From the NCBI GenBank assembly GCA_007117775.1, contig SKFX01000217.1, forward strand, positions 1 to 20,775: DNA of 20,775 nucleotides, in the 5' to 3' direction. Of the stretch, positions 7,174 through 15,175 are shown piece after piece; the first letter of the stretch is position 1, and the number at the start of each line of letters is the position of its first letter. The notes under the pieces were generated by a model that worked only from the letters and a program-made list of their open reading frames with translations, searched no databases and was not told the origin of the DNA. The stretch comes from Ilumatobacteraceae bacterium. Its GTDB lineage: Bacteria > Actinomycetota > Acidimicrobiia > Acidimicrobiales > Ilumatobacteraceae. The position numbers and the translations under genes are program-made.

Positions 7174-8085
7174 TCAGCTCGTCGCCACAGCGACCATCTC
7201 GATCTCAGTATCGGCCGCAGCGCGGCGCTGGTGCCGTCGATCGAGGGTCCGCTGGAATGCCCACGCCGCAACCAGCCCGAAGCCGAACGCGGCGAGCCCG
7301 CCGACACCGTCGAGCCAGAAGTGATTCGCGGTCACCACGATGCAAAAGAGCGTCGCCATCGGGTACAGCAGCGTGGCCCAGCGCAACCATCGCCGCCGCA
7401 GCAGTGGCCAGAGTGCCACCGCGCACCAGATCGACCAGCCGATGTGGAGGCTCGGCATCGCTGCGTATTGATTCGAGATCGATGCCACCGTGTCGGAGTC
7501 GAAGGACCAGGGACCACCGACGACCGCGAGGGTGTCGACGTATCCGAACCCGTCATCGCCATCGCGCAGCTCAGAGGCAATACAGCGACCGCCCCAGGCA
7601 CCATCCTCCTCCCATGGGCACGGCGAATCCAACAGCCGAGGTGGCATCAAGGGGAAGAAGGCGAAGCCGATGATCGCCACTGCGGTCATCGCGGCGAGTG
7701 TGTTGCGCCAGAAGGGGAAGACATTGGGCCGCTTCCAGAACAACAGCGCGAAGACCCCGAGGGTGACGATGAAATGGGCGGTGCCGTAGAAGACGTTCCA
7801 GAACTGGATGAACCAGGTGGCGGGCAAGAAGAACTGCTGGAGTGCCGGCTCGAAGTAGAGCCCCATCCACTGTTCGGAGCGGATCACGAGTTCGGCGTTG
7901 CGGAATGCAGCGCGCGGGATCCCTTCGGCCGCCAGGCGGTTCGAGCCGAACTGATTGCGGGTCCAGGAGTAGATCACATAGAAGACCGCCACGATGGCGA
8001 CTTCCTTCCACCAACTGACGCGCTGAATCGTCGTATGCCCGAGCGTCTCGGTCGGAGCGCTCATCTCCTCGGTGGTGTGCTGCAT
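7174..8085 (-). CDS. PAP2-superfamily (Aur1/PAP2_3-like) membrane phosphatase or lipid phosphotransferase
   Basis: Polytopic membrane protein of 303 residues. The actinobacterial PAP2_3 pattern is visible: FFPLMPPRLLD (143-153), GYVDTLAVVGG (181-191), NQYAAMPSLHIGWS (205-218, with PSLH at 211-214 holding one catalytic His) and ANHFWLDGVGG (253-263, His255 and Asp259). About six hydrophobic helices are seen, for example near 29-40, 105-117, 131-146, 215-229, 238-252 and 260-276. Family members hydrolyse or transfer phosphate-linked head groups of membrane lipids; which lipid is unknown here. The start is ATG 8085, preceded by TAGCGA 6 bases upstream; ATG 8061 is a weaker alternative. Divergent from the ThDP enzyme gene. 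Confidence 0.85.
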   Translation of the reverse strand: MQHTTEEMSAPTETLGHTTIQRVSWWKEVAIVAVFYVIYSWTRNQFGSNRLAAEGIPRAAFRNAELVIRSEQWMGLYFEPALQQFFLPATWFIQFWNVFYGTAHFIVTLGVFALLFWKRPNVFPFWRNTLAAMTAVAIIGFAFFPLMPPRLLDSPCPWEEDGAWGGRCIASELRDGDDGFGYVDTLAVVGGPWSFDSDTVASISNQYAAMPSLHIGWSIWCAVALWPLLRRRWLRWATLLYPMATLFCIVVTANHFWLDGVGGLAAFGFGLVAAWAFQRTLDRRHQRRAAADTEIEMVAVATS

Positions 8086-8091
8086 CTGTGG

Positions 8092-8097
8092 TCGCTA
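8092..8097 (-). promoter_or_regulatory. imperfect -10 box TAGCGA for the PAP2 gene
   Basis: On the minus strand TAGCGA ends 6 bases before ATG 8085. It lacks the final T of TAnnnT, so it is a weaker match than the other start-proximal boxes in this window. Confidence 0.35.
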
Positions 8098-8132
8098 TTC
8101 CGCCGTATATGACCACCATCGTACGCGCCCGA

Positions 8133-8138
8133 TACGGT
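8133..8138 (+). promoter_or_regulatory. -10 box TACGGT for the ThDP-enzyme gene
   Basis: TACGGT ends exactly 6 bases before ATG 8145, predicting transcription start on the A of that ATG. This selects 8145 over the in-frame upstream GTG 8088 and ATG 8109. Confidence 0.65.
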
Positions 8139-8144
8139 GCTGCT

Positions 8145-9758
8145 ATGGGGCATATCGACGGACATGCAGGCCACCAGACGATCGCGGCGGTGCGCGGATT
8201 CGGCACCGAGGTGATGTTCACCCTCAACGGCGGCCACGTCTGGCCGCTGTATGAGGCGGCCAGAGATGCCGAGATGGCGGTGGTGGACACCCGACATGAG
8301 CAGACGGCGACGTTCGCGGCCGAGGCCTACGCGAAACTGACCCGCCGGCCCGGCCTTGCGGTGCTGACGGCGGGACCCGGTGTCACCAATGGCATCTCGG
8401 CGATCACCTCGGCGATGTTCAACGGCACACCGCTGGTGGTGCTCGGCGGACGAGCGCCCGAGGGGCGCTGGGGTGCGGGTTCGCTCCAGGAGCTCGACCA
8501 TCTGCCCATCGTGGACTCGATCACCAAAGCGGCGATGACCATCACCGATCCGACCGCAGCCGGTGTGCAGGTCTCCACCGCGATCACCACCGCCATGACC
8601 CCGCACCGCGGTCCGGTGTTCTGCGATTTCCCCCTCGATGTGTTCGGTCCGGGTGCCGGCGATGTGCCCGATCCGGGTCTGATCACCGGTGAGGAACCCG
8701 ACTCGGACGCGATCGCTGAGCTCGCCGCCAGGATCGCCGGTGCTGAGCGTCCGGCGTTCATCGTCGGATCCGATGTCTACTTCGACTCCGCAGAGGCCGA
8801 ATTGCGCGCTGCGGCCGAGCAGTTGGGTGTGCCGTGCTTCTTCAACGGAATGGGTCGCGGTCTGTTGCCCGCCGACCACGACCTGGCATTCCTGCGGACC
8901 CGCGGTCTGCTCAAAGCCGAGGCTGATCTCGTCGTCGTGATGGGGACGCCGCTGGACTTCCGATTGGGTTTCGGGCACTTCGGCGATGCCGAGGTGGCTC
9001 ATGTGGTCGATGCCGAGTCCCAGCGCGCCGGCCATATCGCGGTACTGACCGTGGTCGGCGATATCCGCCGAACCCTGATCGGTCTCGCCGACTACGCCGG
9101 CGATCGGCGCGACCACTCCGATTGGGTGGCACGACTGCGCGCCGCCGAGGATCGGGCACGCGCCGATGAGACACCGCTGCTCGACGCCGATACCGATCCG
9201 ATCAAGCCGTCACGTATCTACGGTGAGTTGCGTCGACGCCTCGAGCGCGACGCGGTCGTGATCTGTGATGGCGGTGACTTCGCGTCCTATGCCGGCAAGT
9301 TCATTGAGGTCCACGAACCGGGTTGCTGGCTCGACACCGGCCCCTATGGCTGTCTGGGCAACGGCCTCGGGTATGCCATCGCGGCGCGCGTCGCGCGGCC
9401 GTCATCTCAGGTGGTCGTGATGATGGGTGATGGCGCCGCGGGGTTCAGCTTGATGGACATCGACACGCTGGTACGCCATCGCCTGCCGGTGGTGATCGTT
9501 GTCGGCAACAACGGCATGTGGGGCCTCGAGAAGCACCCGATGCAGGCCATCTACGGCTGGGATATGGCCTGTGACCTGCAGCCTGGATGTCGCTATGACG
9601 AGGTGGTGACCGCGCTCGGTGGCCATGGCGAACTCGTCACTGATCCCTCACAGGTCGGGCCGGCCATCGACCGCGCGTTCGCGAGCGGTCTACCGTCGAT
9701 GGTCAATGTGCTCACCGATCCCGACGACGTCTACCCGCGTACCAGCAACCTCGCCTGA
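8145..9758 (+). CDS. Thiamine-diphosphate-dependent enzyme, acetolactate synthase-like
   Basis: Three-domain ThDP enzyme of 537 residues. The N-terminal pyrimidine-binding domain has the cofactor-activating Glu52 in RHEQTATFAAEAY and the AGPGVTNGISAI loop. The middle domain begins around residue 190. The C-terminal domain has the ThDP/Mg motif starting GDGAAGFSLMD (428-438) and reaching GNNGMW (Asn455/456). Overall it resembles the stand-alone acetolactate synthase-like and 2-hydroxyacyl-CoA lyase/oxalyl-CoA decarboxylase group. No ACT-domain small subunit (ilvN/ilvH) or ilvC lies next to it, which argues against the primary branched-chain amino acid enzyme. No CoA-binding signature is clear enough to claim a lyase. 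The start at ATG 8145 is set by the -10 box. Monocistronic, converging on the thioesterase gene with an 18-base gap. Confidence 0.88.
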   Translation: MGHIDGHAGHQTIAAVRGFGTEVMFTLNGGHVWPLYEAARDAEMAVVDTRHEQTATFAAEAYAKLTRRPGLAVLTAGPGVTNGISAITSAMFNGTPLVVLGGRAPEGRWGAGSLQELDHLPIVDSITKAAMTITDPTAAGVQVSTAITTAMTPHRGPVFCDFPLDVFGPGAGDVPDPGLITGEEPDSDAIAELAARIAGAERPAFIVGSDVYFDSAEAELRAAAEQLGVPCFFNGMGRGLLPADHDLAFLRTRGLLKAEADLVVVMGTPLDFRLGFGHFGDAEVAHVVDAESQRAGHIAVLTVVGDIRRTLIGLADYAGDRRDHSDWVARLRAAEDRARADETPLLDADTDPIKPSRIYGELRRRLERDAVVICDGGDFASYAGKFIEVHEPGCWLDTGPYGCLGNGLGYAIAARVARPSSQVVVMMGDGAAGFSLMDIDTLVRHRLPVVIVVGNNGMWGLEKHPMQAIYGWDMACDLQPGCRYDEVVTALGGHGELVTDPSQVGPAIDRAFASGLPSMVNVLTDPDDVYPRTSNLA

Positions 9759-9776
9759 GGGCGCGCCGTCGGCGAC

Positions 9777-10154
9777 TCACTGGCATTTGGACATGAAGCG
9801 GTCGATATCGACCACGACGCGCGTCACCTTGCCAACCGCCACCAATCCGGCGCGATCCGATGCCGAGACACTGAAGTTCAAACGCCGGCCCTCGATGCGC
9901 TCGAGCACCGCCTCGGCCACCACCTCGGCGCCGACGGGGGTCGGCTGCACATGATCGACCTGCACCCGCATCGCCACGGTGGTGCTGTTGTCGTCGAGCA
10001 GACCGGCCACCGCAGCACACGTCGCCTCCTCGCATAACGCGATGATCCTCGGGGTGCCGAGCACCTCGATGGCACCCGAGCCCAATGCCCGGGCCGTATC
10101 GGCATCGGTCACGGTGAGCATGGCATCGCCGCGCAGACCAGTTGAAAGTTCCAC
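9777..10154 (-). CDS. FlK-like hotdog-fold acyl-CoA thioesterase
   Basis: Small cytosolic hotdog protein of 125 residues resembling fluoroacetyl-CoA thioesterase FlK and the common FlK-like thioesterases. Aligning by eye, the FlK triad Thr42-Glu50-His76 corresponds to Thr34, Glu42 and His68 here (GTPRIIALCEEA, then VQVDHVQPTP). The 8- and 26-residue spacings are conserved, and EGRRLNFSVSASD (88-100) matches the FlK EGRRLSWRVSAHD strand. Most such homologues are not fluoroacetate-specific; the natural acyl-CoA is unknown. The start is GTG 10154, chosen because a TAGCGT box lies 8 bases upstream; an internal ATG at codon 12 is the alternative. Divergent from tldD, with overlapping promoters. 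Confidence 0.82.
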   Translation of the reverse strand: MELSTGLRGDAMLTVTDADTARALGSGAIEVLGTPRIIALCEEATCAAVAGLLDDNSTTVAMRVQVDHVQPTPVGAEVVAEAVLERIEGRRLNFSVSASDRAGLVAVGKVTRVVVDIDRFMSKCQ

Positions 10155-10162
10155 GATGTACC

Positions 10163-10168
10163 ACGCTA
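10163..10168 (-). promoter_or_regulatory. -10 box TAGCGT for the thioesterase gene
   Basis: On the minus strand TAGCGT ends 8 bases before GTG 10154. It is one half of an imperfect inverted repeat (10161-10168 versus 10178-10185) whose other half is the tldD -10 box. Confidence 0.55.
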
Positions 10169-10177
10169 ACGGTCACG

Positions 10178-10183
10178 TAGCAT
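10178..10183 (+). promoter_or_regulatory. -10 box TAGCAT for tldD
   Basis: TAGCAT ends 7 bases before ATG 10191, supporting that codon as the start. The ATG at 10182 lies inside the hexamer and is therefore unlikely to be transcribed as a start codon. Confidence 0.6.
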
Positions 10184-10190
10184 GGAGCAC

Positions 10191-11582
10191 ATGATCGATC
10201 ACGACATCGTTGAGCGGGTGCTGTCGAGTGCGACCCGGACTGGGGCCGAGTTCGCCGAGTTGTACGCCGAGGACAAACGGTCCACGTCGGCATCGCTCGA
10301 TGATGGCCGTATCGAACAGGTCAACACCGGCCGTGATCGCGGTGTCGGGATCCGCGTCATCGCCGGTGACACGACGGGCTACGCCTACACCGCCGATCTG
10401 AGCGAGCCGGGCCTGCTCGCCGCTGCCGAGGCCGCAGCCGCTGCGGCACGCGGTGGTGGGGGTGGGGCGCGCATCGTCTCGCTCACCGGTGACGGTCGTC
10501 CGACGCGACCGCCGGTGGGTCGTGTCCCCGACGAGATCTCCAAGGCCGCCAAGGTGGAACTGCTGCAGCGTATCGATGAGGCGGCGCGGTCGGTCGGGCC
10601 CGAGATCGTCCAGGTGGCCGCCGGCTACGGTGACAGCCGCAAACGCGTCCTGGTCGCCAATACCGATGGCCTGCTCGCCGGCGATGAACAGGTCCGGGTG
10701 CTGTTGCGGGTCTCAGCCGTCGCCGACGGTGACACCGGGATGCAGACAGGGTTCCAATCGATGGGTCATACCACCGGTTGGGAGATCTTCGACACGGTCG
10801 ACGTGACCGCATTGGCGCGCGAGGCGTCCCGCCAGGCGATCACCAAACTTTCGGCCCGACCGGCACCGTCGGGGACTCTGCCGGTGGTGATCGAGCACGG
10901 CAGCGGCGGGGTGCTGTTCCATGAGGCCTGCGGCCATGGGCTCGAGGCCGATCTGGTGGCCAAGGGTGCCAGCGTGTATGCCGGTCAGTCCGGTCAACTG
11001 GTGGCATCGCCGTTGGTGACACTGGTCGATGACGGCACCATGCCCGGTGAATGGGGGACCCTCGGCATCGACGATGAGGGTCACTCGACCCAGCGCAATG
11101 TGCTCATCCAAGATGGGGTGCTGACCGACTACATGTACGACCACATCCGGTCGCGCCGTGAGGGCCGTGCCCCGAGCGGCAACGGGCGTCGCCAGAGCTA
11201 CCAGCACCTGCCGATGGTCCGCATGACCAACACGTTCGTACTCGACGGCACCGATGACCCCGCCGATATCGTCGCGGCCACCGACCATGGTGTGTATGTG
11301 GCCAAACTCGGCGGTGGCAGTGTCAATACCGCAACCGGTGACTTCGTGTTCGGGATGACCGAGGCCTATCTCATCGAGAACGGCCGGATCACCTCACCAC
11401 TGCGCGACGGCAACCTGACCGGCAACGGCCCGCAGGTGCTGCGCGATATCGACATGTTGGGCAATGACTTCGCCATGGGCGGCCCCGGCACCTGCGGTAA
11501 GGACGGCCAGGGGGTTCCCGTCGGTGACGGCCAGCCGACACTGCGGGTCGCGGCGCTCACCGTCGGTGGCACCGCGGCATGA
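10191..11582 (+). CDS. tldD: TldD-family metalloprotease subunit
   Basis: Catalytic subunit of the TldD/TldE heterodimeric metallopeptidase, which in E. coli matures microcin B17 and degrades unfolded CcdA. The 463-residue protein has the N-terminal RIEQVNTGRDRGVGIRVI strand region (about 39-56) and the zinc site HEACGH (His244, Glu245, His249) in GVLFHEACGHGLEAD. It also has MPGEWGTLGIDDEG, and near the C-terminus GGGSVNTATGDFVFG and a glycine-rich segment containing GGPGTCGKDGQG. All expected active-site features are present. The stop overlaps the start of the tldE gene (ATGA, 11579-11582), as expected for stoichiometric partners. The natural substrate here is unknown; no RiPP precursor or toxin-antitoxin gene is visible nearby. 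Confidence 0.94.
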   Translation: MIDHDIVERVLSSATRTGAEFAELYAEDKRSTSASLDDGRIEQVNTGRDRGVGIRVIAGDTTGYAYTADLSEPGLLAAAEAAAAAARGGGGGARIVSLTGDGRPTRPPVGRVPDEISKAAKVELLQRIDEAARSVGPEIVQVAAGYGDSRKRVLVANTDGLLAGDEQVRVLLRVSAVADGDTGMQTGFQSMGHTTGWEIFDTVDVTALAREASRQAITKLSARPAPSGTLPVVIEHGSGGVLFHEACGHGLEADLVAKGASVYAGQSGQLVASPLVTLVDDGTMPGEWGTLGIDDEGHSTQRNVLIQDGVLTDYMYDHIRSRREGRAPSGNGRRQSYQHLPMVRMTNTFVLDGTDDPADIVAATDHGVYVAKLGGGSVNTATGDFVFGMTEAYLIENGRITSPLRDGNLTGNGPQVLRDIDMLGNDFAMGGPGTCGKDGQGVPVGDGQPTLRVAALTVGGTAA

Positions 11583-12913
11583 GCGAACTGGTTTCGATCG
11601 CCGATCGGATCGTGGCCGCGGCTGCGCCCGGAGAACAGGTCGAGGCCTTCGTGGCCCGCGGTGGAGAGACCGAGATCCGCGTCTATGAAGGCCAGATCGA
11701 ACACTATGTTTCGGCCCAGTCAGAGGGCATCGGGGTGCGCATCATCCGCGACGGCCGCACCGGATTCGCCTATGCCGGTGCACTCACCGACGCCGAGGAG
11801 GTGCTTGCCGAGGCCCGCAGCAATGTCGAGTTCTCCACCGTTGACGAATGGGCCGGCCTCGCCGTCGATGACGGGGTGGAGACCACCCGCCTCGAACTCT
11901 GGAACGAGATGCTTGCCGAGACCGCTGCTGACGACAAGATCGCGCTCGCGCTCGAACTCGAGCGCCTGAGCGCCAGCTTCGACGACCGGGTCCGTGTCGA
12001 TGACGCCAACTATGTGGACATGTATGGCGAGTCCGCGGTGGCAACCACGACCGGGATCCGCCGCAGCGGTCGCGAGAACGGCTGCTATCTCAGCGTCTCC
12101 ACCCTCGCGAACCAAGATGGTGAGACCCAGACCGGGTTCGGGTTCAGCGTCGGTCGCAGCCTCGGTGATCTCGACGCGGAGCGCGCCGGGCGCGATGCAT
12201 CGGATCGAGCCACCCGGCTGCTGGGCGCCACCAAACCGGCGTCAGGTCGCCTGACGGTGGTGTTCGATCCGCTGGTGACCGCACAGTTCCTGGCGATTCT
12301 GGCCTCCACGCTGAACGGTGAGGCGGTGGTCAAGGGGCGCAGTCTGTTCCGCGATCGGTTGGATTCAGAGATCGCGTCGCCGATGTTCGGCCTCATCGAT
12401 GATCCGACCGATGCCCGTGCCTATTCGGCGTCTGAGGTCGATGGCGAGGGGCTCGCGACCCGGCGCAATGAACTGATTCGCGACGGGGTGCTGCAGCAAT
12501 TCGTGCATTCGTCGTATTCGGCTCGGCGCGCCGGTACCACCTCGACGGCCAATGCCGTGCGCGGCGGGTTCGCCTCGACCCCTGGTGTCGGGGCGCTCGC
12601 ACTGCAGCCGGTGCCCGGGACGCGGCCCCAAGCTGAGATCATCAGCGGTATCGACCATGGGCTCTTGGTGCAGAGCGTGAGCGGGATCCACTCGGGTGTC
12701 AACGCGATCAGCGGTGACTTCTCGACCGGCGCCGCCGGATTGATGATCCGTGGCGGCGAGGTGGCCGAGCCGGTGCGAGAATTCACCATCGCATCGACAC
12801 TGCAGAAGATGCTGGTCGATGTCATCGAGGTCGGTGCCGATCTCGAATGGCTGCCGATGCGCGCCGCTGGGGTCACGCTCGTCATCGACGACGTCACGTT
12901 GAGCGGGGCCTGA
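11579..12913 (+). CDS. tldE: TldE/PmbA-family subunit of the TldD/TldE protease
   Basis: Partner of TldD: same superfamily fold, but without a HExxxH zinc motif, as expected for the non-catalytic subunit. In the 444-residue protein, TEIRVYEGQIEHYVS with SEGIGVRII (about 30-55) mirrors the N-terminal strands of TldD. The C-terminal HSGVNAISGDFSTGAAGLMI parallels GGGSVNTATGDFVFG of TldD, and the central region has RDRLDSEIASPMFGLIDDPT, characteristic of PmbA-type proteins. Translation is probably coupled to tldD through the ATGA overlap, and a PHP-domain gene follows after 3 bases. Confidence 0.92.
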   Translation: MSELVSIADRIVAAAAPGEQVEAFVARGGETEIRVYEGQIEHYVSAQSEGIGVRIIRDGRTGFAYAGALTDAEEVLAEARSNVEFSTVDEWAGLAVDDGVETTRLELWNEMLAETAADDKIALALELERLSASFDDRVRVDDANYVDMYGESAVATTTGIRRSGRENGCYLSVSTLANQDGETQTGFGFSVGRSLGDLDAERAGRDASDRATRLLGATKPASGRLTVVFDPLVTAQFLAILASTLNGEAVVKGRSLFRDRLDSEIASPMFGLIDDPTDARAYSASEVDGEGLATRRNELIRDGVLQQFVHSSYSARRAGTTSTANAVRGGFASTPGVGALALQPVPGTRPQAEIISGIDHGLLVQSVSGIHSGVNAISGDFSTGAAGLMIRGGEVAEPVREFTIASTLQKMLVDVIEVGADLEWLPMRAAGVTLVIDDVTLSGA

Positions 12914-12916
12914 GTC

Positions 12917-13636
12917 ATGCCCGCGGCGTCTGCGGTGGCCGTCGAACGCCACCGACATCTCGCCGATACGGTCCGCGATGGATGGTGGCGGGTCGATCTG
13001 CACTGCCACACCATGTGGAGCGGTGACTCGACCACCACCCCAGAGGAGCTCTCCGTCGCAATCGATGAATGCGGTCTCGATGTCGTGTGCATCACCGACC
13101 ACCAGAGCATCGCCGGCGCTCAGCATCTGCATGGCACCGTGGCCGCCGAGGTGGTGGTGGGCGAGGAGATCCGCAGCAGCGCCGGTGAGATCATCGGGTT
13201 GTTCCTCACCGAACGGGTCCCACCGCAGATGTCGGCGCTCGAGACCGCGGCGGCGATCCGCGATCAGGGCGGCGTGGTGTACATCCCCCATCCCTTCGAT
13301 CCGATGCGCGCCCATCTGCGCCCTGATGCCCTCGACGACCTCGTCGCCGCTGGCCTCGTCGATGCGATCGAGGTGCTGAACGCGAAGACCTCGCTCGCGC
13401 ATCTCAACGCCAGGGCGCGCGACTATGCACTCCGCCACGGCCTGCTGGCGGGCGCCGGTTCAGATGCCCATGTCCCCGAGGCGTTCGGCGCCGCCTATGT
13501 CGAGATGCCGGCCTTCGGCGATGCGATGAGCTTCCTGGACGCGCTCGGGGCCGGAGCGGTGGTCGGACACCATTGGGATCAGGCGAGGCCGTGGCGGGCC
13601 AAGGTGGTGCCGTCGGTCTCGTCGCTCGAGCCATGA
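12917..13636 (+). CDS. PHP-domain metal-dependent phosphoesterase
   Basis: PHP-superfamily hydrolase of 239 residues with all metal-binding motifs: DLHCHT (27-32), ITDH (59-62), GEE (82-84), HPFD (125-128) and GSDAH (181-185). Family members include 3',5'-nucleotide (pAp) phosphatases, trpH/YciV-type RNase AM and histidinol phosphatases. This short single-domain form is closest in look to TrpH-like proteins, but no substrate can be assigned. The N-terminal 20 residues are likely not part of the fold. The ATG lies 3 bases after the tldE stop, so it is the third gene of a tldD-tldE-PHP operon; whether it acts with the protease is unknown. Confidence 0.85.
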   Translation: MPAASAVAVERHRHLADTVRDGWWRVDLHCHTMWSGDSTTTPEELSVAIDECGLDVVCITDHQSIAGAQHLHGTVAAEVVVGEEIRSSAGEIIGLFLTERVPPQMSALETAAAIRDQGGVVYIPHPFDPMRAHLRPDALDDLVAAGLVDAIEVLNAKTSLAHLNARARDYALRHGLLAGAGSDAHVPEAFGAAYVEMPAFGDAMSFLDALGAGAVVGHHWDQARPWRAKVVPSVSSLEP

Positions 13637-13680
13637 GCGCTGGTGCGGTCACGGCTCTGATGACACCTCGGGCCACTGAT

Positions 13681-13686
13681 TAAGGT
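13681..13686 (+). promoter_or_regulatory. -10 box TAAGGT for uppP
   Basis: TAAGGT ends 9 bases before GTG 13696, suggesting a leaderless or nearly leaderless uppP transcript separate from the tldD operon upstream. Confidence 0.5.
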
Positions 13687-13695
13687 CGTCTGACG

Positions 13696-14532
13696 GTGCC
13701 CATCTTCGAAGCGATCGTCCTCGGCATCGTGCAGGGTCTGACCGAGTTCCTGCCGGTGTCCTCGAGCGGGCATCTGTTGATCGTGCCGTGGTTGTTCGGC
13801 TGGGACAGTCTCGATTCGGACTCGGTGAAGAAGTCCTTCGATGTGGCATTGCATCTCGGCACGCTGATCGCAGTGATCGCCTATTTCCGACGGGATCTCG
13901 GCGGCTATGTGGCGGGTGGGATCTCAGCGGTGGTGCGCCGTGAGCGCCCAATCACCGAAGAGGGCCGAATCGCATGGTTGCTGGTGTTGTCCGCGGTACC
14001 CGCCGGCATCGTCGGGTTCGCAGCCCGCGGCTTCATCGTCGATGCGCTCGGCACACCGTTGGTGATCGCGCTCTCGCTGATCGGCTTCGGTCTGGTGCTG
14101 ATGTGGGCGGATCGCTCGATCGGGGACCGTCCGCTCGAAGCGGTCACGAGACGCGACGCGTTGGCGGTCGGAACTGCGCAGATCCTCGCATTGAACCCGG
14201 GCACCTCGCGATCGGGCATCACGATCACCGCAGCCCGCCGGGCGGGCTTCAGCCGCGACGGCGCGGCACGGCTGAGTTTCTTGATGAGTCTGCCGGTCAC
14301 CGGTGGTGCGGTGGTGTACGAACTGGCTGGCCTCGCCGCTGATGGCATCCCCGATGGCCTGTTCATTCCGATGGTGATCGGGGTCATCACCTCGGCGGTC
14401 GCCGGGTGGATCGCGGTCTGGGGCACGATCCGGATCGTGCGGACCTATTCGTTCACCCCGTTCGTGATCTATCGCGTCGGCCTGGGTGTGTTGATCCTCG
14501 CGCTGTTGGTCACCGGGGTCCGCACCAACTGA
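13696..14532 (+). CDS. uppP: Undecaprenyl-diphosphatase
   Basis: Integral membrane phosphatase (BacA/UppP family) converting undecaprenyl diphosphate to the monophosphate for reuse as carrier lipid in cell-wall synthesis. Over-expression of homologues gives bacitracin resistance. Both signature regions are intact: GLTEFLPVSSSGHL (14-27; Glu17 and His26) and NPGTSRSGITI (167-177; Arg172). About eight hydrophobic helices are spread over 278 residues, a normal length. The start is GTG 13696, preceded by a -10 box and directly beginning PIFEAIVLGIVQG; no earlier start fits. The gene converges on the SAF-domain gene with a 25-base gap. It complements dxs earlier in the window in lipid-carrier metabolism, but there is no sign of co-regulation. 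Confidence 0.96.
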   Translation: MPIFEAIVLGIVQGLTEFLPVSSSGHLLIVPWLFGWDSLDSDSVKKSFDVALHLGTLIAVIAYFRRDLGGYVAGGISAVVRRERPITEEGRIAWLLVLSAVPAGIVGFAARGFIVDALGTPLVIALSLIGFGLVLMWADRSIGDRPLEAVTRRDALAVGTAQILALNPGTSRSGITITAARRAGFSRDGAARLSFLMSLPVTGGAVVYELAGLAADGIPDGLFIPMVIGVITSAVAGWIAVWGTIRIVRTYSFTPFVIYRVGLGVLILALLVTGVRTN

Positions 14533-14557
14533 TCGCACGGGCGCGCCGATCGAGCAA

Positions 14558-15145
14558 TCAGGGAATCAGCAGTACCGAGACCCCGCCGAGGCCCGATTGT
14601 GCGGCGGTGATCGCGCCGGCGTGGCGAGCCGGGACCGAGATGAGGATGGAGTCATCGGCGACGTCGATCACGAGCGCGTCGTTGACGAGGATGATCCCGT
14701 CGGTGGCCACCATGACCCGATCACCGGTGATCAGGCCCAGTCGACGGGGTGCATCGACGGACGCGATGACGTCACCGGGTCGCGCGAGCACCACCGCGGC
14801 CCGCCCATCGGCGATATCGGTCTCGGTGAGGATCGCACCGGCACTGAGCCGGTGGCGGGCCGTCACCGGCCAGCGGGTCCTCGATTCGGGAGCCAGGGCG
14901 GCGTCGGGGAGCACCGCGATCGGATAGTTGCGGACCTCAACGGCCTCGATGGATGCGCCGGCGTCGACGGGTTCGGTCACGACCAGCACCGCCTGCAGGG
15001 TGCCCCAGCGCTGTTGTTCGAGACTGGCGCGGCGGCCCGGTTCGAGCGCGAGCACCCCGACGATGAGGGCGAGGCCGGCGATCAGGGCCCAATACGCCCA
15101 GCGATGGCGCGTCAGGAACCGACGGATTGAGGTGATGGGTGCCAT
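14558..15145 (-). CDS. SAF-domain protein with one N-terminal membrane anchor (CpaB-like)
   Basis: A 195-residue protein with a basic N-terminus (RRFLTRHRW), one hydrophobic helix at about 17-35 and an extracytoplasmic remainder. Residues about 48-125 look like a SAF domain: AVLVVTEPVDAGASIEAVEV, then LSAGAILTETDI, then ARPGDVIASV, as in CpaB/RcpC proteins of Flp pilus systems and in the many short orphan SAF proteins of Actinobacteria. No tad/flp pilus gene is present here, so a pilus role is not supported. Unlike most genes in this window it has a Shine-Dalgarno-like GAAGG 8 bases before ATG 15145. Downstream of the FmdB-like gene on the same strand, separated by a strong hairpin. Confidence 0.75.
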   Translation of the reverse strand: MAPITSIRRFLTRHRWAYWALIAGLALIVGVLALEPGRRASLEQQRWGTLQAVLVVTEPVDAGASIEAVEVRNYPIAVLPDAALAPESRTRWPVTARHRLSAGAILTETDIADGRAAVVLARPGDVIASVDAPRRLGLITGDRVMVATDGIILVNDALVIDVADDSILISVPARHAGAITAAQSGLGGVSVLLIP

Positions 15146-15175
15146 GGCGGCCGCCTTCGGGAGGGGAGATCACAA

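Noticed and set aside
5925..7307. 460-residue minus-strand open frame across the dxs and SDR genes
   Set aside because: It covers parts of two genuine genes and both their promoters; no domain is recognisable.
8061..9116. 351-residue minus-strand open frame opposite the ThDP enzyme
   Set aside because: Shadow frame; the plus-strand gene has clear ThDP motifs and its own promoter.
14558..15145. evidence for a Flp/Tad pilus locus from the SAF (CpaB-like) protein
   Set aside because: No other pilus gene is nearby, and orphan SAF proteins are common in Actinobacteria.
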